50,668 nt of DNA from Chloroflexota bacterium (GTDB lineage Bacteria > Chloroflexota > Limnocylindria > Limnocylindrales > CSP1-4). The notes below the pieces were generated by a model. That model was not told the origin of the DNA and did not search any database. It saw only the letters and a program-made list of their open reading frames with translations. A program made the translations under genes and the position numbers. Below are positions 8,643 to 16,958 of this stretch, piece after piece. The stretch spans positions 1 to 50,668 of the forward strand of contig PLMA01000061.1 of NCBI GenBank assembly GCA_003141455.1, given 5' to 3'. How positions within the stretch are numbered: the stretch's first letter is position 1; each line of letters begins with the position of its first letter.

Positions 8643-9457
8643 GCGCCCGCCTCTGTCTGCGCTCGTTGTGTGCCCAAATACGCTTCACGGACGGCCGGGT
8701 TTTCGTAGATCTTCGCGGCATGATCCGAGGCGAGTATCTGGCCCAGGTTCATCACGGTGACTTGCTCGCATACGCCGAACACGAACGGAACATCGTGGTC
8801 GACGATCAGCACTCCCGTGCCAGTCGATCGAATCCCTTGAATCAGGGCGGAGAGTCGAGCAGCCTCGACACGATTGAGCCCGGCCGCCGGCTCATCGAGG
8901 AGTAATAGTTGCGGCTCGAGCACCATCGACCGCGCGATCTCCAGGAAGCGCAGTTTACCGAAGGGTAGATCGCCCGCGTCCGTGTTAGCGTCGTCGGCCA
9001 GCCCAAAACGCTCGAGAATCATCTGGGCCCTCTCGGCCATACCCCGCTCCTCCCGGCGCAAAGCGGAGGTCCGCACGAGGGCGGCCAACACACCGCCATG
9101 GTATCGAGTGTGCATTCCAACAAGGATGTTCTCGAGGGCGGTGAGTCCGACGAGAGGCGTCGCTTTCTGGAACGTTCTTGCGATCCCGACCTGGGCGATT
9201 GCCTCGGGTGTCATCCGATTCAAATCATGTGCCCCGAACCGGATGTCCCCAGAATCCGGGCGAAGGAACCCCGTTACAAGCCCGATGACGGTCGACTTGC
9301 CGGCTCCATTCGGGCCGATCAGGCCGTGGATCTGCCCCAACATCACGGAGAAAGAAGCGTCCTTGACCGCCGTGACGCCGCCAAACGCCTTCGATACCTG
9401 AGTTAGCACGAGCCCTTCCGGTGTGGAGCCGGGCTCAACTGTGCCCGCGCTAGTCAT
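8639..9457 (-). CDS. livG: Branched-chain-type ABC transporter ATPase, LivG-like
   Basis: This 272-residue cytoplasmic ATPase has Walker A GPNGAGKST, the LivG-type family insert (LTALENILVGMHTRYHGG), the LPFGKLRFLEIARSM signature region, Walker B LLLLDEPAAGLN and the switch histidine in VLIVDHDVPFV. The signature motif reads PFGKLR where most LivG proteins have the LSxGQQR pattern, a mild deviation. A C-terminal ENPAVREAYLG is typical of LivG. It overlaps the LivM-like gene by eight bases and the LivH-like gene by four, so all are co-translated. It powers import together with the LivF-like ATPase. Confidence 0.91.
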   Translation of the reverse strand: MTSAGTVEPGSTPEGLVLTQVSKAFGGVTAVKDASFSVMLGQIHGLIGPNGAGKSTVIGLVTGFLRPDSGDIRFGAHDLNRMTPEAIAQVGIARTFQKATPLVGLTALENILVGMHTRYHGGVLAALVRTSALRREERGMAERAQMILERFGLADDANTDAGDLPFGKLRFLEIARSMVLEPQLLLLDEPAAGLNRVEAARLSALIQGIRSTGTGVLIVDHDVPFVFGVCEQVTVMNLGQILASDHAAKIYENPAVREAYLGTQRAQTEAGA

Positions 9458-10439
9458 AGTCGCGCCTCAGTCGCCTCTGCACCCAGAGCGGCAGGATCCT
9501 CTCGACCGGTGCATATTGCCGTCCTCGGCCCATGATCCCATTGGGGCGTAGAACAATGATCGCAATCAAGAGCGCAGAGAAAACGAGGTGCTGGAATTGC
9601 TCCAGCGAGCCGATGAGCTGGGGAACGACGATGTAGAACACCGCGCCGACCAGCGGCCCCGCAATCGATCCTCGCCCGCCGGCATACACGATCAAGTAGA
9701 TCGTCATGATCAGCCCGATATCGAAGATGTCGGGCGCGACGTACTGCTGGAACTCAACGTACAGCGAGCCGGCCAGTGAGGCCATTACGGCCGCGATGGC
9801 CAACGTCAACAGTTTGTATTTGCGCGCATCAATGCCGAGGCTGCGCGCCACGTCTTGGTTGGTAGAGATGGCCCGCCAGGCACGACCCACGTGGGACTTG
9901 AGGAGGGATATCTCGACCAGGAATGCCCCGATGCACACGCCCCATGCGAGCAAATAGATAGGTATTGGGTCGAGGAACGACACTCCGGCGAAACGGAGCG
10001 GAGGCACCCCGGCGATACCCAGAGGCCCATTCGTCAGCGACGCGGCAGCCAACAGAAAGGACGGCGTGCCGAGTGCGAGCGCGAACGAGGCCATGCCGAA
10101 GTAGTGGCCACGCAGCCGCAGCAGCGGTATCCCGATCAGGAGTGCGCCGATCGCCGCCAACACGGCCGAAAAGATCATCGCCAGCCAGGGATCCACGGCC
10201 AGCTTCGTTCCGAGGATCGCGCTTCCATAACCGCCGACGGCCATGAACGCGCTCTGTGTGAAGCTGATTTGACCGGCGTACCCCAGCATGATGTTCAGGC
10301 CGATGGCGGCGGTCGCGAATAGCGCCACCACCGTCATGTTGTACATCCAATAGGGCGACCCGCCGACCAGTACCGCCACAGCGACGGTGCCGCACAGCAA
10401 GAACGCCATTTCCTCACTACGTCCACGGAGGCTGATCAT
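9450..10439 (-). CDS. livM: Branched-chain-type ABC transporter permease, LivM-like
   Basis: The 329-residue permease has the LivM pattern: TAAIGLNIMLGYAGQISFTQSAFMAVGGYGSA near the N terminus, then LRLRGHYFGMASFALAL, the conserved GRAWRAISTNQDVARSLGID cytoplasmic loop that contacts the ATPase, and YAGGRGSIAGPLVGAVFYIV near the end. About nine membrane helices are visible. Its ATG overlaps the LivF-like stop by four bases. It ends in a short basic tail. With the LivH-like protein it makes the importer's membrane core. Confidence 0.91.
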   Translation of the reverse strand: MISLRGRSEEMAFLLCGTVAVAVLVGGSPYWMYNMTVVALFATAAIGLNIMLGYAGQISFTQSAFMAVGGYGSAILGTKLAVDPWLAMIFSAVLAAIGALLIGIPLLRLRGHYFGMASFALALGTPSFLLAAASLTNGPLGIAGVPPLRFAGVSFLDPIPIYLLAWGVCIGAFLVEISLLKSHVGRAWRAISTNQDVARSLGIDARKYKLLTLAIAAVMASLAGSLYVEFQQYVAPDIFDIGLIMTIYLIVYAGGRGSIAGPLVGAVFYIVVPQLIGSLEQFQHLVFSALLIAIIVLRPNGIMGRGRQYAPVERILPLWVQRRLRRDYD

Positions 10440-11191
10440 TGCGCGGCGCCCACGCCACCGAGGTACAGCTCTGCCAGCTGTGCCTCGGTAGGCCGCTGTC
10501 CGAGAGCCCTGTAGACCACCCTTCCACTCTGCAGGACCAGGGTTGTATCGGGAATCCGATCCAAAGGCACAGCTTTCTGCTCCACTAGGATCATGGCCAA
10601 TCCGTTGCTATTGAGCTGATCCAGCACGTCGTACACGCGCGCCGTCGGGATCGGGGCTAGCCCGAGTGACGGCTCGTCTAGGAGCAAGACCCGGGGCTTG
10701 GAGAGCAGGCCCCGGGCTACGGCCAGCATCTGCATTTCGCCGCCACTCAGCGTGCTGCAGTCCTGTTCGAGCCGGCTGGCAAGCGGCGGAAAGAGCTCCA
10801 ATACCATCTCTAAATCAGACTGGGAGTCCGACTGCCGAGCCCTTCCCGCCGCGTGCCTCCCCAGGTCGAGGTTGTCGCGGACCGTCAGCCCGGGCAATGT
10901 CCCTCTTCCTTCAGGAATCAGACAAATGCCCTGTTTGACTCTCGAATGGGCCGGAAGCCAGGTCACGTCTTTGCCACCAAGCCGAACGCTCCCTGAGTGA
11001 GCTGGCACGGCTCCGGCAAGTGCCTTGACCAGGCTGGTCTTGCCGGCCCCGTTCGGCCCCAGTACCAGCACGAGACCCCCCTGTCGAAGAGAAAACGAGA
11101 GCGGTTCCAGGGCGCGGATGTGCCCGTAGTGAACGGACACATCCACGACACTGAGCAACTCTTGATCGGTTGGCCCCTGAAAAGGAGGCAC
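10436..11191 (-). CDS. livF: Branched-chain-type ABC transporter ATPase, LivF-like
   Basis: A 251-residue ATPase with Walker A GPNGAGKTS, the LivF hallmark ICLIPEGRGTLPGLTVRDNL, signature LSGGEMQMLAVARGL, Walker B VLLLDEPSLGLAPI and ILVEQKA after it. The start is a GTG at 11191 with GAGGG seven or so bases upstream. It lies immediately after the binding-protein gene and overlaps the LivM-like gene by four bases. It works as the second ATPase of the heterodimer with the LivG-like subunit. Confidence 0.91.
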   Translation of the reverse strand: MPPFQGPTDQELLSVVDVSVHYGHIRALEPLSFSLRQGGLVLVLGPNGAGKTSLVKALAGAVPAHSGSVRLGGKDVTWLPAHSRVKQGICLIPEGRGTLPGLTVRDNLDLGRHAAGRARQSDSQSDLEMVLELFPPLASRLEQDCSTLSGGEMQMLAVARGLLSKPRVLLLDEPSLGLAPIPTARVYDVLDQLNSNGLAMILVEQKAVPLDRIPDTTLVLQSGRVVYRALGQRPTEAQLAELYLGGVGAAQ

Positions 11192-11213
11192 GCGAGTCCC
11201 TCTACTGCGCCGG

Positions 11214-12470
11214 CTACTGCGCCGGAATTCGATAGACGATGGTCAGCGTTGTGCCTGTGTACTGGCCAGCTACCAAGGCTGTTGGAACACTGAGCTGTCC
11301 GCTGTGGTCACTGGCCGAGTAGTGGAACAGCGTCTGCGCCCCTTGCACCTCGGTTGTCTCGAGCGCCGCACGGAGCGCGTCGCCACGAATGGCGTGTGAG
11401 GTATTGATGGCCTTGGCCAGTATCTGGACCGCGTCCCAACCGTCTGCGGCGTTGCTGATCAAGCTTGGGTCGCCGCCTGTGTTGAGCCACAGGTTCCGGA
11501 AGGTTTCAGTCACAGGCTTGAGAGAGGTGTCTGGGATGTCCGGATAGTACTGGAGCGGCGAAGCGACGACGTAGACCTTGGAGTACGCCGCCGACGCTGC
11601 CTCAAAAGTCGTCGTGTTGTCGGGCGCTTCGATGAGCGGAACGCCAAGATTGACCGTTGTGGCGGCCTTCGCCATCACGATGTGCGGCGATCCGGTCAAG
11701 AAGTCGAGCACCGCATCGGGTTGCGCATCTTTGACTTTGGACATGAAGGCCGAGAGGTCAGTCGAGTTGGTGTCGATCGCCTCGTTGAGTACGACCTGCA
11801 TCCCCAGGGCCTGTGCCTTGGCAACGATGGCCTGCGAACCGAGCTGCCCGTACGGTGTGTTCGACCAGACAAAGGCTATCTTCTTGGCGTGCAGGAGGTT
11901 CGAGGCAATGGCCAGTTCTGCACCCATTTGCTTCTGCCAGAAGACGGTCGCGACAAAGCACCAAGTCGGATCGGCAGGCAGCTGCGAGAGCATGATCAGG
12001 GGAACTTGTTTTTGCGCTAGCAAGGGCGCGATCGCGGCTGTCTGAGCCGATGACGCACCATTGAGCAGCACGTTCACGTTGTACTGGTTGATGAGTTGGT
12101 TGACGACCGTCACACCTGTTGGCGCAGACGAAGCCATGTCGACGATGTGCAGCTGAACCGGGTGGTTATCGATACCCCCGGCATTGTTGTAGCTCGCCAC
12201 GGCGAGCTTGACGCCTTCGACCCAGGCTTGATCGCCGGCGGCGAGATAGCCGGTAAGCCCAACCGACATGCCTACTTGAATGGGCTCCCCGGGGGTAGGC
12301 ACCGGGGTGGGTGTGGCGGGTGCCGGCGTCGCGCCAGCGACCGTCGGCGTTGCGGCGGGGGGGACCGTCGGCGTTGCGGTCGCCGTGGTGCTGCTGCAGG
12401 CAGCCAGGACTAACGCGACGACCAGCGCCAAGACCGGTCGGACGCGGCTCCAAATCGGGTGCTTGTTCAC
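11214..12470 (-). CDS. ABC transporter substrate-binding lipoprotein (Peripla_BP_6 type)
   Basis: The 418-residue protein starts with a lipoprotein signal peptide (basic head, ALVVALVLAAC lipobox with Cys at about residue 25), then a Thr/Pro/Ala linker of about 40 residues. The mature part begins IQVGMSVGLTGYLAAGDQAW and has the Leu/Ile/Val-binding-protein layout: NVLLNGASSAQTAAIAPLLA, FVWSNTPYGQLGSQAIVAKA, DAVLDFLTGSPHIVMAKAA and a late NAADGWDAVQILAKAI. It would capture the substrate at the outer face of the membrane and hand it to the LivHM-type channel. It starts on GTG with GAGGA eight bases upstream, and is the first gene of the leftward operon, next to the presumed operator array. The linker style is common in Chloroflexota. 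Confidence 0.9.
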   Translation of the reverse strand: MNKHPIWSRVRPVLALVVALVLAACSSTTATATPTVPPAATPTVAGATPAPATPTPVPTPGEPIQVGMSVGLTGYLAAGDQAWVEGVKLAVASYNNAGGIDNHPVQLHIVDMASSAPTGVTVVNQLINQYNVNVLLNGASSAQTAAIAPLLAQKQVPLIMLSQLPADPTWCFVATVFWQKQMGAELAIASNLLHAKKIAFVWSNTPYGQLGSQAIVAKAQALGMQVVLNEAIDTNSTDLSAFMSKVKDAQPDAVLDFLTGSPHIVMAKAATTVNLGVPLIEAPDNTTTFEAASAAYSKVYVVASPLQYYPDIPDTSLKPVTETFRNLWLNTGGDPSLISNAADGWDAVQILAKAINTSHAIRGDALRAALETTEVQGAQTLFHYSASDHSGQLSVPTALVAGQYTGTTLTIVYRIPAQ

Positions 12471-13023
12471 TTCTCTGTCCTCAACTTGCGATGCGAAGAC
12501 CTTGACCGTTGAGATAGCTCCTCACCGTCTGAGCGGGACTCAGTTAGGGGTGGTCTCATAGGCCGCTCCTCTGGTCGTTGGGAAAGGACGGACCACGGAA
12601 CTCGGTACCGGAGTGCAGAAGGGTGCGCACGCTTGCCATATGCCAGGCCCGGTTTTCCGCTTCAGGTCACGACCTAGCTCGATAGGACTCGCGGCTCCCC
12701 ATCGCGGGATTGCCGACGCAGGCGATGCTAGCACCGCCTTCCTCCTTGTCAAGGGTCGGACGTTCCGATATCGTTACCGGTAGCGTTACTGGAAACGTAA
12801 CCGGCAGCGATACCGGTTCCGTTCCCGGCACCGCATTCGGCCTAGCGGAAGGCCGTGCGAGCTTGGTCCCAATCGGCCTGGAGCGGCATATCGTTCCCTT
12901 TGAGACACTGGCTCTGCGGGCGGCTCCACAAGAGGACCGGTTTTTCAACCTGACCGCCGACCGGACAGACGAGAAGGGCAAGGATCTTGAACGCACAGCT
13001 GTTTCGCAGCCGAGGAGATTGAC
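12471..13023. promoter_or_regulatory. Divergent promoter region of the catabolic cluster
   Basis: This 553-bp gene-free stretch separates the leftward transporter operon from the rightward enzyme operon, so both promoters should lie here. Its clearest content is the repeat array at 12,759-12,842. No confident -35/-10 pair is visible. Open frames here on both strands translate the 12-bp repeat into four-residue periods and look non-genic. GAGGAG lies just before the TTG start at 13,024. Confidence 0.7.
12759..12842. repeat. Degenerate 12-bp tandem repeat, probable LacI-type operator array
   Basis: About seven consecutive units of exactly 12 bp follow the pattern nCGnTACCGGnn. The clearest copies are TCGTTACCGGTA, GCGTTACTGGAA, ACGTAACCGGCA and GCGATACCGGTT; the outer units are weaker. 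The core with its central CG dyad (CGTTACCGGTAGCG) is nearly palindromic, as LacI-family operators usually are. The array sits in the divergent promoter region of a cluster that encodes its own LacI-type regulator. That the regulator binds here is an inference. Confidence 0.7.
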
Positions 13024-14037
13024 TTGACTCCGCGACGCAGGCTCGGTCAGACGGACATGGAGATCTCGAGCGTTGGCCTCGGGTCTTGGGCGATTGGCGG
13101 TCCATGGGCGTTTGGATGGGGTCCCCAGGATGACGAGGCTTCCATCCGGGCGATACAGGAGGGAGTCGAACGAGGCATCAACTGGGTGGACACAGCACCG
13201 GTCTACGGGCATGGCCACGCGGAGGAAGTCGTCGGGCGAGCGATCCGAGCCCTCCCAGCCGATCGGCGGCCTCTCGTGTTTACGAAATGCGGGATGGTGT
13301 GGGGCGGCAATGCCGATCCTTCCGCCAGATCGGTTCGAAATCTCAGTCCGGACTCGATAAGAAGGGAGGTTGAGGACTCTTTACGACGCCTCGGCGTCGA
13401 GCGAATCGATCTCTATCAATTCCATTGGCCCGATCAGACCGGCGTTCCAGTCGAGGAGTCCTGGGCGACCATGGGCAACCTCGTGCAGGAAGGCAAGATA
13501 CGCGCGGCAGGGGTTTCCAACTTCAGCGTCGATTTGCTCGAGCGGGCCGAAGCCGTCCGCCACGTGGACTCTCTCCAACCGCCCTTCTCGCTGATCACCC
13601 GATCGACAGCGTCTGATCTGCTCCCGTGGGCGCGGAAGCACGGGACCGGAGTCATCGCCTATGCACCCATGCAGAACGGCCTCTTGACCGGTGCATTCTC
13701 AAGCAGTCGTGTGGCAGACCTCGCGGACGATGACTGGCGCAAGCGCGACCCGCAGTTCACCGAGCCCCAGTTGTCGCAGAACCTTGCGCTCGTCGAGAGC
13801 CTTCGAGCCATCGCCGAGCGTCATCAATCCTCGCTCCCTGCGGTTGCGATCGCCTGGGCGTTGGCATGGCGTGGCGTGACCGGAGCCATTGCGGGGGCTC
13901 GATCGCCCGAGCAACTCCGAGGTTGGATAGGCGCGATGGAGCTGGAGCTGTCCATGGCTGACCTCGACGAGATCGGGATCGCTATCGCGCACACAGGCGC
14001 CGGAAACGGCCCCGTCAGGCCGGAACTCGACGCGTGA
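13024..14037 (+). CDS. Aldo/keto reductase
   Basis: The 337-residue protein is a (beta/alpha)8 NAD(P)H-dependent reductase. It begins RRRLGQTDMEISSVGLGSWA and has the catalytic set in INWVDTAPVYGHGHAEEVVG (Asp, Tyr), VFTKCGM (Lys) and LYQFHWPD (His). The end carries GVTGAIAGARSPEQLRG, the cofactor-phosphate-binding strand. The start is TTG at 13,024, supported by GAGGAG upstream and by the fit with the family N terminus. It opens the rightward operon. Close relatives include L-fucose or D-threo-aldose dehydrogenases and inositol-type reductases. The last codons and the stop form one arm of a large inverted repeat. Confidence 0.88.
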   Translation: MTPRRRLGQTDMEISSVGLGSWAIGGPWAFGWGPQDDEASIRAIQEGVERGINWVDTAPVYGHGHAEEVVGRAIRALPADRRPLVFTKCGMVWGGNADPSARSVRNLSPDSIRREVEDSLRRLGVERIDLYQFHWPDQTGVPVEESWATMGNLVQEGKIRAAGVSNFSVDLLERAEAVRHVDSLQPPFSLITRSTASDLLPWARKHGTGVIAYAPMQNGLLTGAFSSSRVADLADDDWRKRDPQFTEPQLSQNLALVESLRAIAERHQSSLPAVAIAWALAWRGVTGAIAGARSPEQLRGWIGAMELELSMADLDEIGIAIAHTGAGNGPVRPELDA

Positions 14038-14084
14038 TCAACGGCGCTAGCGCTCCGGAGCCAGCGCCGTTGATCACGCGTCGA
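14027..14084. repeat. 22-bp perfect inverted repeat (long hairpin) across a stop codon
   Basis: Bases 14,027-14,048 are the exact reverse complement of 14,063-14,084. The 14-base loop itself contains the palindrome GCTCCGGAGC, so the hairpin is almost continuous. The left arm includes the last codons and TGA of the aldo/keto reductase; the right arm ends shortly before the AGGAGG of the next gene. No T-run follows, so it is not a classic terminator. Confidence 0.85.
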
Positions 14085-14103
14085 AACTCATAGGAGGCAT
14101 AGG

Positions 14104-14895
14104 ATGCAACACTTGCGACCGGTGACATTTGAGCCGGTCCCGTCCACCGAGTTTTCGTCGACCATCCTGGCAGACCGCACCAGTGGAGTGGACGGCTGCA
14201 TGGTCCTTATCACGTGCGTGCCCCCCGGGAGAGGGTCGCCAGACGGAACTCACATCCATCCCTCCGATCAGCTCTACTACGTGCTGGAGGGCTCACTGAA
14301 CGTTGAGCTGGACGGCCGCGCGTTCGTTGTCGGCCCCGATTCCCTCGTCATCATCCCAGCTGGCATACCTCATCGGAACTGGAATCAGGGTTCCGCGGAA
14401 GAGCGCCATCTCGAGCTGATCGTGCCGCATGTCGCAGACGGACAACCCGTGACAATCGCCCCAGGCACGGGGCCTCAGGTACGACCGGCTACTGTCCTCG
14501 ATACGAAGGACTGCGTTCGCCGGCTCGATCGGAGCCTGTTCGACGCTGATAACTGGGACACGCAGATGCTCGCCAGCCGCTCGTCCGGGCTGAAAACCTG
14601 TTGGTTCTATGTGGGACGTGTCCCATCTGGACAAGGCGGCCCGGGGCATCACATTCACCCATTCGACCAGTTCTACTTCATTCTGGAGGGAGAGCTGCAT
14701 CTGGACATAGGACTGCAGACCATAGTAGCGGGCACCAACACGCTCGTGGTTCTGCCTGCCGGTTTGGCGCATCGACAATGGAACGAAGGCCCGAAGCCCG
14801 AGATGCACATCTGCTTTGGAGTGCCGGAGCCAGAGTCGGGCGCGCCGCTCGACGTCCCGTTGACATTCGGCAAGCCCGAAGGGCAAGCGACCTGA
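14104..14895 (+). CDS. Bicupin protein
   Basis: The 263-residue protein holds two cupin barrels that are clearly duplicated. The first metal motif is HIHPSDQLYYVLEG (about 50-63) with PAGIPHRNWNQG after it; the second is HHIHPFDQFYFILEG (about 182-196) with PAGLAHRQWNEG after it. Each gives the His-x-His, Gln/Glu and later His ligands of a cupin metal centre. Cupins of this kind can be isomerases, dioxygenases or lyases; the bicupin size resembles IolB-type sugar-acid isomerases, but sequence signatures specific to IolB were not recognised. AGGAGG seven bases upstream supports the ATG at 14,104. It follows the aldo/keto reductase across the long hairpin. Confidence 0.85.
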   Translation: MQHLRPVTFEPVPSTEFSSTILADRTSGVDGCMVLITCVPPGRGSPDGTHIHPSDQLYYVLEGSLNVELDGRAFVVGPDSLVIIPAGIPHRNWNQGSAEERHLELIVPHVADGQPVTIAPGTGPQVRPATVLDTKDCVRRLDRSLFDADNWDTQMLASRSSGLKTCWFYVGRVPSGQGGPGHHIHPFDQFYFILEGELHLDIGLQTIVAGTNTLVVLPAGLAHRQWNEGPKPEMHICFGVPEPESGAPLDVPLTFGKPEGQAT

Positions 14896-15008
14896 GCCAG
14901 CTGGCGGCGATGCCACCGCGTCGAGGTTTGCCGCACGCCATGTCTCCCCGAACATTGGGCGGCTGATGTGATTGGAGATACCTGCCAGCCGCAGGAAAGG
15001 AGCACGCC

Positions 15009-15887
15009 ATGAGGCTCGCGACCTTCGAGACCGCCACCGGGCCTCGGTTGGGTGTCGTGCGGGACGCGACCTTGCTGGAGTTGCCCGTGGATCGAGGCTG
15101 GCCAACCTCGATGCGTGCCCTCGCTGGCGCCGGCAAGGAGACCTTGGACGAGCTACGCCGCTGGTCGGAAGTGGCAAGCCCAGATGGCGGACTGCCCGTA
15201 GGCCAGGTTCGCCTGCTGGCGCCGATACCGAATCCGGGCAAGATCGTCGCGATCGGCCTCAACTACGCCGACCACGCAGCCGAGGGCGGGGTCGAGGTAC
15301 CTGCCAGACCGTTGGTCTTTGCCAAGTTCACAAGCTCGGTGATCGGGCCCGGCGAGTCAATCGCCTGGGACCGAGCGCTAACCGACCGGGTCGATTACGA
15401 GGCCGAACTGGGCGTCATCATCGGTTCCCGCGCCCGTCTTGTCGGCCGGAGTGAAGCTCTCGAGCACGTGTTCGGCTACACGTGCCTGAACGACGTTTCC
15501 GCCCGCGACCTTCAGGAGGGCGACGTCCAATGGGTTCGTGCGAAGTCGCTCGACACCTTCTGTCCCTCCGGGCCATGGATTGTGACTGCGGATGAGATCC
15601 CGAAGCCCGATGAGCTGCGACTCGAGTGTTCTGTCAACGGCGAATTGCGTCAATCCGCGTCCACCGGGGACATGTTCTTCAACGTACCGACCCTCATCGA
15701 AGCCTTGAGCCACGCCTTCACGCTCGAGCCGGGAGACATCATCGCGACTGGTACACCGGCCGGCGTCGGCGCCTCCCGCAAACCCGCGACATTTCTGAGC
15801 GATGGCGATGAGGTCGTGGTTCGCATCAGCTCGATCGGCGAGCTGCATAACACCTGCCGCGTGCGCGGCAGACCTTCTACAGAGTGA
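15009..15887 (+). CDS. Fumarylacetoacetate hydrolase-family protein
   Basis: The 292-residue enzyme has an N-terminal small domain (MRLATFETATGPRLGVVRD) and the FAH catalytic domain: KIVAIGLNYADHAAE, RPLVFAKFTSSVIGPG, the metal-binding VDYEAELGVIIG, NDVSARDLQ and GDIIATGTPAGVG. The family cleaves or hydrates 1,3-diketo and 2-keto-3-deoxy acids using Mg2+ or Mn2+. In sugar pathways such enzymes hydrolyse 2,4-diketo-3-deoxy sugar acids or dehydrate 2-keto-3-deoxy acids, which would fit with the dehydrogenase next to it. A good ribosome site (AGGAAAGGAG) precedes the ATG. Confidence 0.88.
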   Translation: MRLATFETATGPRLGVVRDATLLELPVDRGWPTSMRALAGAGKETLDELRRWSEVASPDGGLPVGQVRLLAPIPNPGKIVAIGLNYADHAAEGGVEVPARPLVFAKFTSSVIGPGESIAWDRALTDRVDYEAELGVIIGSRARLVGRSEALEHVFGYTCLNDVSARDLQEGDVQWVRAKSLDTFCPSGPWIVTADEIPKPDELRLECSVNGELRQSASTGDMFFNVPTLIEALSHAFTLEPGDIIATGTPAGVGASRKPATFLSDGDEVVVRISSIGELHNTCRVRGRPSTE

Positions 15888-15915
15888 GGTCGCAGGTGTG
15901 CAAGGAGAGGTTCAA

Positions 15916-16941
15916 ATGAGGGCAGCTACGCTCTTCGGCGCTCGCGACCTCCGCGTCGTGGAAACCGAAGACGCCATCCTAGGTCCGCAGGATGTGCGGG
16001 TCGCCGTTGCTCGCGTCGGCTTGTGCGGATCCGATACGCACTTCTTCGCCCATGGGCGCGTGGGTGCCTTCGCCCTCGATGGGCCACTCGTCATCGGTCA
16101 TGAGGCGTCCGGAGTTGTCGTCGAGGTCGGAGGCCAAGTCCACAACGTTCGAGTAGGCGACCGGGTCGCCATGGAGCCGGGACGGCCGTGCGGGACGTGC
16201 CCGGCGTGCCGGGATGGCGGCTACAACCTGTGTTCCAAGATCGAGTTCCCGGGTCTGCCTCCCAACCCCGGTTTTCTCGCGGAGCGCGCCGTCATTCCCG
16301 AGCGTTGCGCCCACCCCATTCCATCGGACATCACACTCGAAGACGGCGCACTTCTCGAACCGCTGTCGGTTGCCCTGTGGGCGAACTCGCGGGCGCCCGT
16401 CCCGTTCGGTGGTCGGGTACTCGTCGCCGGAGCCGGGCCGATTGGTCTGCTGGTAGCCCGGGTTGCTCGAGCGGCTGGGGCCGCTGAGGTGACTGTCGCG
16501 GACTTGGACTCGGCGAGGGTCGCTGCGCTGGCGGGGGAACCACTGGTCACTGCGGTCGACGTATCGAAGGGATGGGGGGGGATCGACGACACCTTCGACC
16601 GCTACTTCGAGTGCACAGGCGCGCCGGAAGCTCTCACAGAAGGGCTCAGGCATCTCCGCAGGCACGGCTGGGCGGTCGTCGTTGGCATACCACCTAGCCC
16701 CGAGATGATGATTCCAGCTGCCCCGATGCGCTTCCGCGAACTTTCCATCACCTATTCGTTCCGATACGCAGACACATGGCCGACGGCAATCGACGTCGTT
16801 GCTCGTGGCATCGTGCGGGTGGACGACCTGGTCACAAGCCGCTACAGGCTGGACGATGTCACGGCCGCGTTCCGCGCCTGCCTTGATCACCAAGCCGGCG
16901 TTAAGGCAATGATGCTCGTGGGTTCGGTCGACGAGCCTTGA
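15916..16941 (+). CDS. Zinc-dependent alcohol/polyol dehydrogenase (MDR family)
   Basis: A 341-residue medium-chain dehydrogenase related to sorbitol and threonine dehydrogenases. Catalytic zinc ligands lie in VGLCGSDTHFF (Cys) and GHEASG (His, Glu); the structural zinc has its four cysteines in CGTCPACRDGGYNLC. The nucleotide fold is VLVAGAGPIGLLVARVARAAG followed by VTVADLD, whose Asp favours NAD. The start at 15,916 follows AAGGAGAGG; the longer frame from 15,802 would overlap the previous gene. It probably oxidises a secondary hydroxyl of a sugar acid or polyol in this pathway. Confidence 0.88.
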   Translation: MRAATLFGARDLRVVETEDAILGPQDVRVAVARVGLCGSDTHFFAHGRVGAFALDGPLVIGHEASGVVVEVGGQVHNVRVGDRVAMEPGRPCGTCPACRDGGYNLCSKIEFPGLPPNPGFLAERAVIPERCAHPIPSDITLEDGALLEPLSVALWANSRAPVPFGGRVLVAGAGPIGLLVARVARAAGAAEVTVADLDSARVAALAGEPLVTAVDVSKGWGGIDDTFDRYFECTGAPEALTEGLRHLRRHGWAVVVGIPPSPEMMIPAAPMRFRELSITYSFRYADTWPTAIDVVARGIVRVDDLVTSRYRLDDVTAAFRACLDHQAGVKAMMLVGSVDEP

Positions 16942-16958
16942 CAGATGAAAGGCGCGAC

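Noticed and set aside
12667-13218. Possible repeat protein encoded over the 12-bp repeats
   Set aside because: The four-residue periods arise in both strands from the DNA repeat; no ribosome site or homology, and the location is a promoter region.
14027-14084. Intrinsic terminator
   Set aside because: The stem is strong but no T-run follows and the next genes continue in the same direction.
14293-15177. Leftward open frame of 294 codons
   Set aside because: Antisense to the bicupin and FAH genes, with Arg/Ser/Pro-rich nonsense composition.
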